This document shows, in pieces, positions 1-6,595 of a stretch of DNA of 7,075 bases. Numbering within the stretch: the first letter of the stretch is position 1; each line of letters opens with the position of its first letter. The stretch is taken from the NCBI GenBank assembly GCA_946490455.1, contig CAMLXE010000093.1, forward strand, positions 1 through 7,075, given 5' to 3'. The stretch is from an uncultured Desulfovibrio sp. GTDB taxonomy: Bacteria; Desulfobacterota; Desulfovibrionia; Desulfovibrionales; Desulfovibrionaceae. The translations under genes and the position numbers were made by a program. The notes beneath the pieces were generated by a model. The model did not search any database. It was given only the letters and a program-made list of their open reading frames with translations, and was not told the origin of the DNA.

Positions 1-12
1 TGGACAAGATGA
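1..12 (+). CDS. Probable 3' end of an upstream gene (partial)
   Basis: Frame 1 reads Trp-Thr-Arg-stop, with TGA at 10-12 overlapping the ATG of cbiD at 9-11 in the classic ATGA arrangement. Such four-base overlaps are typical of translationally coupled genes in one operon, so an upstream gene on the same strand probably ends here. Only three codons are visible, so nothing can be said of its product. The overlap could also be chance. Confidence 0.3.
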   Translation, partial: WTR

Positions 13-1328
13 AAAAAAAATCCGGAAAACTGCGCTGGGGGTATTCCACTGGTGCCTGTGCGGCAGCCGTGGCCAAGGCGGCCTGGATAAACCTGCTGCA
101 TGGAGAGACACCGGAAAGTATCTGGTTATCCTTTCCTGACGGCAGGAAACGGGAACTTCCTCTGCTTCCCGACTCTTCCCACATGGCGGCCATCCGAAAA
201 GACGGAGGCGACGATCCTGACTGCACGCACGGCGCTACGGTCTATGCATCCATCCGCCCCTGCATTCAGGAGGAAAAGCGTCCCGAAGATTATCTGTTGC
301 ATTCCGGGGATGGTCTCATTATTCTGCGCGGCGTGGAAGGCATTGGTCTCTGTACACGTCAGGGGCTTGACTGTGACTGCGGCCACTGGGCCATCAATAG
401 TGGTCCACGGCGCATGATTGCGGATAATCTTCATCTTGCCGGGCTGACTTCTGGTTGCTGGCTTCTTGAAATTGGTATTGAACAGGGCGAAGAACTGGCC
501 AGGCATACGCTCAATGCCCATCTCGGCATTACGGGCGGGCTTTCGCTGCTCGGGACAACCGGTCTTGTACGCCCGTACAGCCATGAATCCTATATTCATA
601 CCATCCGCATCTGCGTGCGCTCCCATCGACTTTCTGGTGGCTCAAGCGTGGTCTTCTGTACCGGAGGGCGCACCAGAGCCGGTGCCATGCACCACCTGAA
701 GGAACTTCCCGAAACGGCCTTTATCAATATGGGAGATTTCCTTGCCGAGAGTCTGGCCGTAGCCTGCAACGCAGGGCTTAAAGAAATCTTTGTAGCCTGC
801 ATGCCCGGAAAACTCTGCAAGTATGCATCCGGATTCGGGAATACGCACGCGAAAAAGGCAAGTCAGAACATGGAACTTTTCCGGCGTGAAGTACGCAATG
901 CCCTTCCCGGCGAAACACAGCTGCATGAAGAGCTTGCCCAGAGTCCCTCCATCCGTGAGGCTCTGCTGCGGATTCCCGAAAGAGCATGTACGCCCCTGCT
1001 CCACCGTCTCGCTGAAACAGCACTTATGCATTTTGCCAGACGTTGCGCAGGCAATCCCCGGCTTCATCTGCTGCTTTTTGATTTTGAAGGCCAGTTTCTT
1101 TTTGAGGAAACTCTGACGGCTTCCGAAGGGATATCATCCCAGTCCCTCATGGATGCAGGAAAAGATGTCATCCCTCCGGCCATATCCGAAGCTGTCAGTC
1201 CCAATAAGGAAGAAAACGATGGACCTGTACCAGATATGACAGAGGAAACGTCTTCTGTCATGGCTGATACGGCAGATATGATAGGTCCATTCTATTTTAT
1301 GAACGGACCTTCCCATTCAGAACTCTGA
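9..1328 (+). CDS. cbiD: Cobalt-precorrin-5B C1-methyltransferase CbiD, with extra C-terminal tail
   Basis: CbiD transfers the methyl group from S-adenosylmethionine to C1 of cobalt-precorrin-5B, giving cobalt-precorrin-6A, in the anaerobic cobalamin route in the cytoplasm. The family signature is clear: an N-terminal Gly-x-Ser-Thr-Gly-x-Cys-Ala-Ala-Ala segment (residues 11-20), a central FCTGGRTRAGA stretch, an INMGDF motif followed by an Ala/Cys-rich helix, a MPGKLCKYASG segment and the GNTHAKK motif. The core ends near residue 365, just after the LLLFDFEG strand, which matches the usual family size of about 360-380. Residues of roughly 366-439 are an added acidic, Ser/Glu/Met-rich tail with no recognisable domain. 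The ATG at 9 sits directly before the conserved N-terminus, so the start is secure although the Shine-Dalgarno match (GGA at 2-4) is weak. The product of the next gene (CbiG) makes its substrate. Confidence 0.95.
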   Translation: MKKKSGKLRWGYSTGACAAAVAKAAWINLLHGETPESIWLSFPDGRKRELPLLPDSSHMAAIRKDGGDDPDCTHGATVYASIRPCIQEEKRPEDYLLHSGDGLIILRGVEGIGLCTRQGLDCDCGHWAINSGPRRMIADNLHLAGLTSGCWLLEIGIEQGEELARHTLNAHLGITGGLSLLGTTGLVRPYSHESYIHTIRICVRSHRLSGGSSVVFCTGGRTRAGAMHHLKELPETAFINMGDFLAESLAVACNAGLKEIFVACMPGKLCKYASGFGNTHAKKASQNMELFRREVRNALPGETQLHEELAQSPSIREALLRIPERACTPLLHRLAETALMHFARRCAGNPRLHLLLFDFEGQFLFEETLTASEGISSQSLMDAGKDVIPPAISEAVSPNKEENDGPVPDMTEETSSVMADTADMIGPFYFMNGPSHSEL

Positions 1329-1351
1329 ATATGAGCCCAGCGTGCAGCAAC

Positions 1352-1375
1352 AGACGATTGCTCGTCTTCCTTTTT
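1352..1375 (+). terminator. Candidate Rho-independent terminator after cbiD
   Basis: A perfect six-base-pair stem (AGACGA at 1352-1357, TCGTCT at 1362-1367) encloses a four-base loop and is followed by TCC and five T residues (1371-1375), starting 24 bases after the cbiD stop. The stem is short and only half G/C, so termination may be weak. Position and T-tract support the call, and it would separate cbiD from the downstream cluster. Confidence 0.45.
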
Positions 1376-1617
1376 AACAGACTGTAGCGTGAAAGACGAA
1401 GAGAGGCTTCTTCCGAGCCATGTGACCTTAAAGAGAGCGTCTCTCCGTACGGGCTGTCAGCAGCTACAGCTGCATTGAGATAGTTCCATAAAAGTAGCAA
1501 CCCCGTATATTCCGGAAATACAGCTGCTCACAGGGAATCATCTGAATTCTGGCGTGGAGACCACTGCTCTGTCAGATTCGGAAAAAAGAATAGAAAACAA
1601 AGCCAGCAGAAGAAGGC

Positions 1618-1643
1618 AACCGCAGGATTCCGCTGGTTCTTTT
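1618..1643 (+). terminator. Candidate attenuator hairpin just upstream of cbiFGH
   Basis: The arm at 1618-1626 can pair with 1630-1638 through eight base pairs with one bulged base on each side (A1624, T1634) and a three-base loop, followed at once by C and four T residues (1640-1643). A competing pairing exists: AGCCAGC at 1601-1607 with GCTGGTT at 1632-1638 (seven pairs, one G-U). Two exclusive structures sharing one arm, 40-50 bases before a start codon, are what a transcription attenuator looks like. The T-tract is short and no free-energy calculation was made. Confidence 0.3.
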
Positions 1644-1674
1644 CAGGGGATGCCAGAGCGCTCCCCAACATCAC

Positions 1675-1678
1675 GAGG
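1675..1678 (+). promoter_or_regulatory. Ribosome binding site deciding the cbiFGH start
   Basis: GAGG lies seven bases before the ATG at 1686, good spacing for a Shine-Dalgarno site. The same frame is open further upstream, with a GTG at 1554 and an ATG at 1650, but neither has a properly spaced site, and the added residues look like untranslated leader rather than protein. The conserved CbiF N-terminus begins right after 1686. Confidence 0.7.
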
Positions 1679-1685
1679 CTATTAT

Positions 1686-4454
1686 ATGAAAACACCAGTT
1701 GCATTTGTGGGAGCTGGGCCAGGAGCTGCGGATCTCATTACCGTGCGAGGTCTGCGAGAACTTGAGCAGGCGGACCTCGTGGTCTATGCCGGCTCGCTGG
1801 TCAATCCGGCCCACCTCAAGGCCTGTAAACAGGGCTGTATCTGTCTCGATAGCGCCACCATGACGCTTGAAGAACAGGTTGCGGCAATGAGCGATGCCGC
1901 ACTTGCGGGAAAGCGGGTCGTGCGGCTGCATACTGGAGATCCTGCGCTATATGGAGCCATCAACGAACAAATTCGAGGACTTGCAAAAAAAGGAATTCAC
2001 GCCTTCATTGTGCCCGGAGTAAGCAGCGTGTTTGCCGCAGCAGCTGCACTGGGATGTGAACTTACGGCTCCCGACGTAAGCCAGAGCGTCGTCATGACGC
2101 GCACACCTGGTCGAACCGCCATGCCTGAACGCGAAGATGCTGCTGCCTTTGCCCGCACAGGCGCGACTCTGGTCTTTTTTCTGAGTACCGGCAACATCGA
2201 AAAGCTCATGCAGCATCTGCAGGATAGCGGAGGCCTTTCTCCAGATACTCCGGCAGCCGTTGTCTATCGGGCCTCATGGCCGGATGAACGGATTCTGCGC
2301 GGTACAGTGAGCGACATTGCAGACAGAGTGCAGGCAGCAGGACTGGGACGGCAGGCCCTCATCCTTGTCGGCAGGGCTCTTGCTGAAGGGGACAGTGCTT
2401 CACGCCTCTACGATCAGTCCTTTTCTCATGGTTATCGCAACCAGCTGGCCACGGAGCACTTCGAAGGCCGCTGTGCCCTGTACACCTTTACGGAACGGGG
2501 ACTCATCCGTGCCAGGGAAATTGTTTCGGGACTGGGCCTTCCTGCTGTCATTTTCAGTACCCGGCATACCGACCAAAAGGATATCGAATGCATTCCCCCA
2601 AAGGGGCTTGACGCCTGCCTTACCGAAAACTGGTCCCGTTTTGCCGCGCATATATTCATTAGTGCCACAGGGATAGCAGTCCGGAAGATTGCTCCCTTTC
2701 TGCAGGACAAAACGGTTGACCCGGCGGTACTGGTCTGTCCGGAAAACGGAAGCCATGTCATAAGTCTTGTTTCCGGACATCTTGGTGGAGCCAACCGACT
2801 CGCCCGACGGGTAGCCAGAATCACCGGAGGTCAGGCACTTGTAAGTACAGCCACGGACCTTAACGGTATCCATGCACCCGATGACGTGGCCGCAATGGAA
2901 CACGCCCGAATCATGAACCCGGAAGCTATCCGTTCTTTCAACGCGGCACTGCTTGCGGGAACGCCTGTTGCCTTCTGTGGTCCGAAGGCTGTTTTTGAAC
3001 GTCATTTTGCAGACTGCGGCCTTGTTGCCTACGAGGAAACTCCAGAAAAGGTCACCTGTCCCCGCGCCATACTCTGGAATTGTGAAAACACGCTCCCCTC
3101 GGGCGTGGAACATCTTGATATAACCGATAAGGCCTTCATTCTCGGAGTAGGCTGCCGTCGGGGTGTTGCACCGGACCTTCTCCAGCGTACGGCAGAAGCC
3201 TTTCTGAAGGCACAGGGACTTGAAGCAAACCGTCTTGCCGGTCTTGCCACCTGTACGCTCAAGGCGGATGAGCCTGCCATCCTGGCACTGGGTTCCGTAT
3301 GGAATCTTCCAGTAACCTGTTTTGAGCCGGAACAGCTGGACATCGTACCCGTACCCAATCCTTCAGAACGCGTCCGCGAACGGACAGGAACAGGCTCAGT
3401 GTGTGAAGCGGCGTGTCTGCTTGCTGCCGGATATGGCACAGGTCCGGCTCCAGAACTGTACGTCCCCAAGCAGATTCTTGGTGACATGACGCTTGCCCTC
3501 GCGCGACTGCCCCACGACTATGGAAAAGATGGCCACCAAAATCTGCCGCAACAGGCACAGCCACTCTGCTCCCGGCAGGAGTCCTCTGCTTCTGCAGAAC
3601 AAAAGAAAGCTGCTCACCTTAACGCAGCCTGTCTCCCGACCGGGCATTGCTGTGAAGCGAGAAAAGAGAATTGCGCCGCTAACGTCACGGCAGAAAGAGA
3701 ACAGGGCGAAATCATTGTGGTTGGGCTTGGCTCAGGCTCACCGGATCAGATTACTCCTGAAGTCGACAGGGCGCTTCGTCTGTGCGATACCGTAGCCGGC
3801 TACGGTCCCTATCTTGATTTTGTTCGGGAACAGATCAGCGGCAAGCAGCTGATTGAAAATGGCATGCGAGGTGAAGTAGCCCGATGCAGAGCAGCTCTTG
3901 AGGCTGCACGGACCGGACGGCATGTCTGCATGGTCTGCTCGGGAGATCCCGGTATTCTGGCCATGGCAGGTCTGCTCTACGAACTGCGCTCCCGTGAGGC
4001 CGGATTCCGGGGGCTTCCCATCCAGGTCTTGCCTGGCATCACGGCAGCCAGTCTGGCCGCGGCCAGTCTCGGTGCACCTCACCAGAATGGTTTTTCTCTG
4101 GTCAGTCTGTCGGATCTGCTGGTACCGGCCGATGAAGTCAGAACCAATCTGCTGGCTGCCGCCCGCTCCATGCTTCCGGTGGTGCTGTACAATCCAGCCG
4201 GTCGCAAGCGGCGTCAGCTGCTGAAGGAAGCCCTTGACCTTCTCCTCAAAGAACGTGGGAATGTACCGTGCGCGCATGTGAAACACGCCGGCCGACCACA
4301 GGAACAGAAATGGACGGGCCGACTGGCCGACTTCCCGGCCGACGAGGTGGACATGTCCACCCTCATTGTCATCGGAGGACCGCGCACCCTGCTTGAAGAT
4401 GGTGTACTCTACGAAGCACGCGGCTATATGGAAAAATACCCGGAACAGGAATGA
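1686..4454 (+). CDS. CbiF-CbiG-CbiH trifunctional fusion (C11-methyltransferase, lactone hydrolase, C17-methyltransferase)
   Basis: One 922-residue protein carries three anaerobic cobalamin enzymes. Residues 1-251 are CbiF, cobalt-precorrin-4 C11-methyltransferase: GAGPG (9-13), YAGSLVNP (34-41), HTGDP (82-86), and the terminal SRLYD...SHGYR signature. Residues about 262-608 are CbiG, cobalt-precorrin-5A hydrolase, which opens the delta-lactone and releases acetaldehyde: SATGIAVRKIAPF, GHLGGAN (364-370), GVGCRRG (487-493) and a TLKADEPA segment. Residues about 674-922 are CbiH, cobalt-precorrin-3B C17-methyltransferase/ring-contraction enzyme: GLGSGSP (680-686, where family members usually have Pro after the second Gly), SGDPGI (752-757), PGITAAS, SLSDLL, VLYNPAGRKRR and a closing ARGY. 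A 65-residue hydrophilic linker (609-673) with Cys 628, 649, 655, 656 and 663 joins CbiG to CbiH. All three parts are about normal length with no frameshift. Substrate order is H, then F, then G, so gene order differs from reaction order. A single base separates it from the next gene. Confidence 0.93.
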   Translation: MKTPVAFVGAGPGAADLITVRGLRELEQADLVVYAGSLVNPAHLKACKQGCICLDSATMTLEEQVAAMSDAALAGKRVVRLHTGDPALYGAINEQIRGLAKKGIHAFIVPGVSSVFAAAAALGCELTAPDVSQSVVMTRTPGRTAMPEREDAAAFARTGATLVFFLSTGNIEKLMQHLQDSGGLSPDTPAAVVYRASWPDERILRGTVSDIADRVQAAGLGRQALILVGRALAEGDSASRLYDQSFSHGYRNQLATEHFEGRCALYTFTERGLIRAREIVSGLGLPAVIFSTRHTDQKDIECIPPKGLDACLTENWSRFAAHIFISATGIAVRKIAPFLQDKTVDPAVLVCPENGSHVISLVSGHLGGANRLARRVARITGGQALVSTATDLNGIHAPDDVAAMEHARIMNPEAIRSFNAALLAGTPVAFCGPKAVFERHFADCGLVAYEETPEKVTCPRAILWNCENTLPSGVEHLDITDKAFILGVGCRRGVAPDLLQRTAEAFLKAQGLEANRLAGLATCTLKADEPAILALGSVWNLPVTCFEPEQLDIVPVPNPSERVRERTGTGSVCEAACLLAAGYGTGPAPELYVPKQILGDMTLALARLPHDYGKDGHQNLPQQAQPLCSRQESSASAEQKKAAHLNAACLPTGHCCEARKENCAANVTAEREQGEIIVVGLGSGSPDQITPEVDRALRLCDTVAGYGPYLDFVREQISGKQLIENGMRGEVARCRAALEAARTGRHVCMVCSGDPGILAMAGLLYELRSREAGFRGLPIQVLPGITAASLAAASLGAPHQNGFSLVSLSDLLVPADEVRTNLLAAARSMLPVVLYNPAGRKRRQLLKEALDLLLKERGNVPCAHVKHAGRPQEQKWTGRLADFPADEVDMSTLIVIGGPRTLLEDGVLYEARGYMEKYPEQE
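4447..4450 (+). promoter_or_regulatory. Ribosome binding site deciding the cbiA start
   Basis: AGGA ends five bases before the ATG at 4456 and lies inside the end of the preceding gene, whose TGA occupies 4452-4454. The frame is open back to a TTG at 4366, but those 30 extra codons overlap the conserved CbiH C-terminus and have no family match, so 4456 is preferred. The layout suggests translational coupling with the fusion gene upstream. Confidence 0.7.
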
Positions 4455-4455
4455 C

Positions 4456-6579
4456 ATGACCACGGCCTTTCACGCATTCTGCCTTGCTGCCCCCCGCTCC
4501 GGCGAAGGGAAGACGACGCTGTCCATTGCGCTGATGAGGGCTCTGAGCCGACGAGGATTGCAGGTACAGGCCTTCAAGTGCGGACCGGACTATATTGATC
4601 CCACCTTTCATGCCAGGGCCACAGGACGCTCTTCCTTCAACCTCGATACCTGGATGATGGGCCGCGCGGGAGTCCGCAGTCTCTGGGATCGGCATGTTGC
4701 CGATGCCGATGTGGGAATTTGTGAAGGCGTCATGGGACTCTTTGACAGCCGGACGCCCGATGATCCTGCGGGAAGTACCGCCGATTGCGCCCGCACTCTC
4801 GGCATTCCTGTCGTGCTTGTTCTCAATGCCAGAGGCATGGCCGGATCCATTGCGGCCCTTGTGGCGGGTTTTGAACTGCATGCCGCGAGGATGGGAGTCA
4901 GGCTTGTAGGCGTGATTGCCAACAGCACGGGAAGCGACCGTCATGCGGAGCTGCTACGCCATGCACTCGATGCCGAGGGTCTGCCGCCTCTTCTTGGTGC
5001 ACTTCCCCGAAACGATACATGGCGGATTCCAGAACGCCAGCTCGGCCTTTTTCCCGCGGAAGAAGCGGGAACTCCAGAGGCATGGCTTGATGCACTTGCT
5101 GATGCAGCAGAACGCTATCTTGATCTCAACCGACTTCTTGAAATGACTGTGGTACGACGCCCCGTTCCCTGCTCTCTGCATTCCTCCCCCCGCAATTCAG
5201 CAGGAAAACGCATGGGCATTGCCAAAGATCAGGCCTTCTGTTTCTATTACGAAGAAAATGAACGTGTTCTGACCGAACTGGGCTGGGACCTTCTGCCCTT
5301 TTCTCCCCTCTCCAATACGTCTCTCCCTCCAGAACTTGACGCGCTTTATCTGGGTGGCGGCTATCCCGAAGTCTTCGCCCGCGAGCTGTCAGCCAACGAA
5401 GCCATGCGAAAGGCCATTCGGGATTTTGCCCTTCAGGGAGGCGAAATCTATGCCGAATGTGGTGGCTACATGTATCTGTGTACCCATCTCGAGATATCTG
5501 GGAATACGGAGCATACTCAGACCAGATGGCCCATGTGCGGCGTTATCCGGGGAACGGCCCGCATGGGAAGCCGCCTCCGCTCTCTGGGCTATCGGGAGGC
5601 AGAACTGCTCACAGGCGCGCCCTTCGGACTCTCTGGAAAGATTTTCCGCGGTCACGAATTTCATTGGTCGGAAATAGAACTGGAGGAAGCGTATCCACCG
5701 CTCTACAGCATTCGCACAGCAGAAGGATTCCGTAATGCAGGCGTCAGCACCGGAACAGTTCGCGCAGGCTATGTTCATCTGTATTGGGGGAATGAAGGTG
5801 AACATGCCGAGCGTTCCCTTCCCCGGCCTGCCCCCCGTGCCCAATTTCAGACAGCATCTGCTGCCGCATCCGGGACAGCATTCCATGACTTGTCTTCCGG
5901 GGCAGCCGCCACTTTGTCCTGTTTCCCTCACTCGTCATCAGATTCGGCTGTCATGTCGGGTGTCCAATGCTGTCCCCCAAAAGCAAATCCAAAAGCAGGC
6001 AGTACGGGACTGGTCATCCTGCTCAACGGACCATCCAGCGTCGGCAAGACCACACTGGCCCAGATGCTGCAGCAACGTCTGTATGCCGAGTATGGAAAGC
6101 CCACGCTTGTGCTGTCCATCGACCAGTTTCTGCACGGAGTGAGCGGCGGGTATGAATCGGTTGTCAAAGGCGTTGCCGAAACGGGGCTCCCACTCATCGA
6201 GACCTTTCATGCGGCCATCGAAACAGCGGCACGAACTGGCGCATGGACCATCGTGGATCATGTACCCGGTGAAAAGCATCAATGGCTCGCTGATCTGCTC
6301 GAACGACTGTCAGACATTCCTCTGCTTGCTGTTCAGCTTGTCTGTTCAGACAGTGAGCTGCACAGGCGAGAGACAGCGCGTACCGACCGTGCCCCGGACT
6401 GGCCCCATGCCGAAAGGCAGGCTCGTCACATCCATCGCCTGTTGCCGGGTCAGCTGGTAATAGACACAACCCGGACCGAAGCAAAGGATGCGGCCACCTG
6501 CATTCTTGACGTTCTGCTTGCAGAAAAGGCACTCTCAAAAACCACCGGAATGGAACAGAGCGGTACTTCTTCCTCATAA
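4456..6579 (+). CDS. cbiA: Cobyrinate a,c-diamide synthase CbiA fused to a chloramphenicol-phosphotransferase-like kinase domain
   Basis: The 707-residue product has two parts. Residues 1 to about 446 are CbiA, which uses ATP and glutamine to amidate the a and c carboxylates of cobyrinic acid. The ATP-binding half has a P-loop (RSGEGKTT, Lys19), the FKCGPDYIDP motif, a CEGVMGLFD segment and a VLNARG strand. The glutamine amidotransferase half has YLGGGYPE, the catalytic Cys335 in AECGGYMYL, the GHEFHWS motif (His400, His403) and a final YVHLYWG (His441). Residues 447-517 are a low-complexity Ala/Ser/Pro linker with Cys489, Cys505 and Cys506. Residues 518-707 are a P-loop kinase of the chloramphenicol phosphotransferase type: GPSSVGKTT (525-533), Asp556 at the expected catalytic position, IVDHV (Asp601) and a basic RRETARTDR lid (637-645) followed by a VIDTT strand. 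CbiA alone is usually about 450 residues. One open frame spans both parts. The kinase substrate is unknown. Its position before cobD makes threonine a candidate, by inference only. CobB is the aerobic equivalent of the first half, but the neighbours favour CbiA. Confidence 0.9.
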   Translation: MTTAFHAFCLAAPRSGEGKTTLSIALMRALSRRGLQVQAFKCGPDYIDPTFHARATGRSSFNLDTWMMGRAGVRSLWDRHVADADVGICEGVMGLFDSRTPDDPAGSTADCARTLGIPVVLVLNARGMAGSIAALVAGFELHAARMGVRLVGVIANSTGSDRHAELLRHALDAEGLPPLLGALPRNDTWRIPERQLGLFPAEEAGTPEAWLDALADAAERYLDLNRLLEMTVVRRPVPCSLHSSPRNSAGKRMGIAKDQAFCFYYEENERVLTELGWDLLPFSPLSNTSLPPELDALYLGGGYPEVFARELSANEAMRKAIRDFALQGGEIYAECGGYMYLCTHLEISGNTEHTQTRWPMCGVIRGTARMGSRLRSLGYREAELLTGAPFGLSGKIFRGHEFHWSEIELEEAYPPLYSIRTAEGFRNAGVSTGTVRAGYVHLYWGNEGEHAERSLPRPAPRAQFQTASAAASGTAFHDLSSGAAATLSCFPHSSSDSAVMSGVQCCPPKANPKAGSTGLVILLNGPSSVGKTTLAQMLQQRLYAEYGKPTLVLSIDQFLHGVSGGYESVVKGVAETGLPLIETFHAAIETAARTGAWTIVDHVPGEKHQWLADLLERLSDIPLLAVQLVCSDSELHRRETARTDRAPDWPHAERQARHIHRLLPGQLVIDTTRTEAKDAATCILDVLLAEKALSKTTGMEQSGTSSS

Positions 6580-6595
6580 CGGAGACCTTTTTCCC

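Larger units (their letters stand above)
1329..1685 (+). promoter_or_regulatory. Structured 357-base leader between cbiD and cbiFGH
   Basis: No convincing gene lies here. The stretch is rich in small inverted repeats: a terminator-like hairpin at 1352-1367; AGAGA/TCTCT around 1432-1444; GCAGC/GCTGC with a four-base loop at 1460-1473; a bulged stem pairing 1535-1545 with 1572-1579 around a GTGG/CCAC hairpin at 1554-1564; and a second terminator-like hairpin at 1618-1638. TACAGCTGC occurs twice (1465-1473, 1519-1527). A TATATT box at 1506-1511 could be a -10 element, but no good -35 lies at the right distance. Its place between a likely terminator and a biosynthetic gene suggests a transcription start plus an attenuating leader for cbiFGH. 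The pairings were found by eye and no energies were computed. Confidence 0.4.

Noticed and set aside
1297..1500. Open frame of 67 codons on the complement over the cbiD end and the leader
   Set aside because: It overlaps the cbiD tail and the terminator hairpin, and its translation shows no recognisable motif.
1554..1564. GTGGAGACCAC as a B12 box (GGAGACC core)
   Set aside because: It is a short perfect hairpin. The bases around the GGAGACC core do not fit the B12-box consensus.
1550..1568. Sigma-54-like TGGC...TGC pair
   Set aside because: The GG and GC dinucleotides are 13 bases apart instead of the required 10, and the flanking bases do not match.
1554..1685. GTG start giving 44 extra residues on the CbiF-CbiG-CbiH protein
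   Set aside because: No spaced Shine-Dalgarno site, no family match for the extra residues, and the ATG at 1686 has GAGG at ideal distance and begins exactly at the conserved CbiF N-terminus.
4366..4455. TTG start giving 30 extra residues on CbiA
   Set aside because: It would overlap the conserved end of CbiH in another frame. AGGA at 4447-4450 points to the ATG at 4456, where the CbiA family sequence begins.
3738..4463. Long complement-strand open frames, here and at 2400-3113 and 6194-6886
   Set aside because: They lie opposite well-supported cobalamin genes and show no family motifs. They follow from the codon bias of the real strand.
6007..6579. A true chloramphenicol resistance gene
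   Set aside because: The domain is fused to CbiA inside a biosynthetic operon. The fold resemblance does not indicate the drug as substrate.
5953..6579. Separate internal start (ATG at 5953) producing the kinase alone
   Set aside because: No Shine-Dalgarno sequence is seen upstream and the frame is continuous with CbiA.
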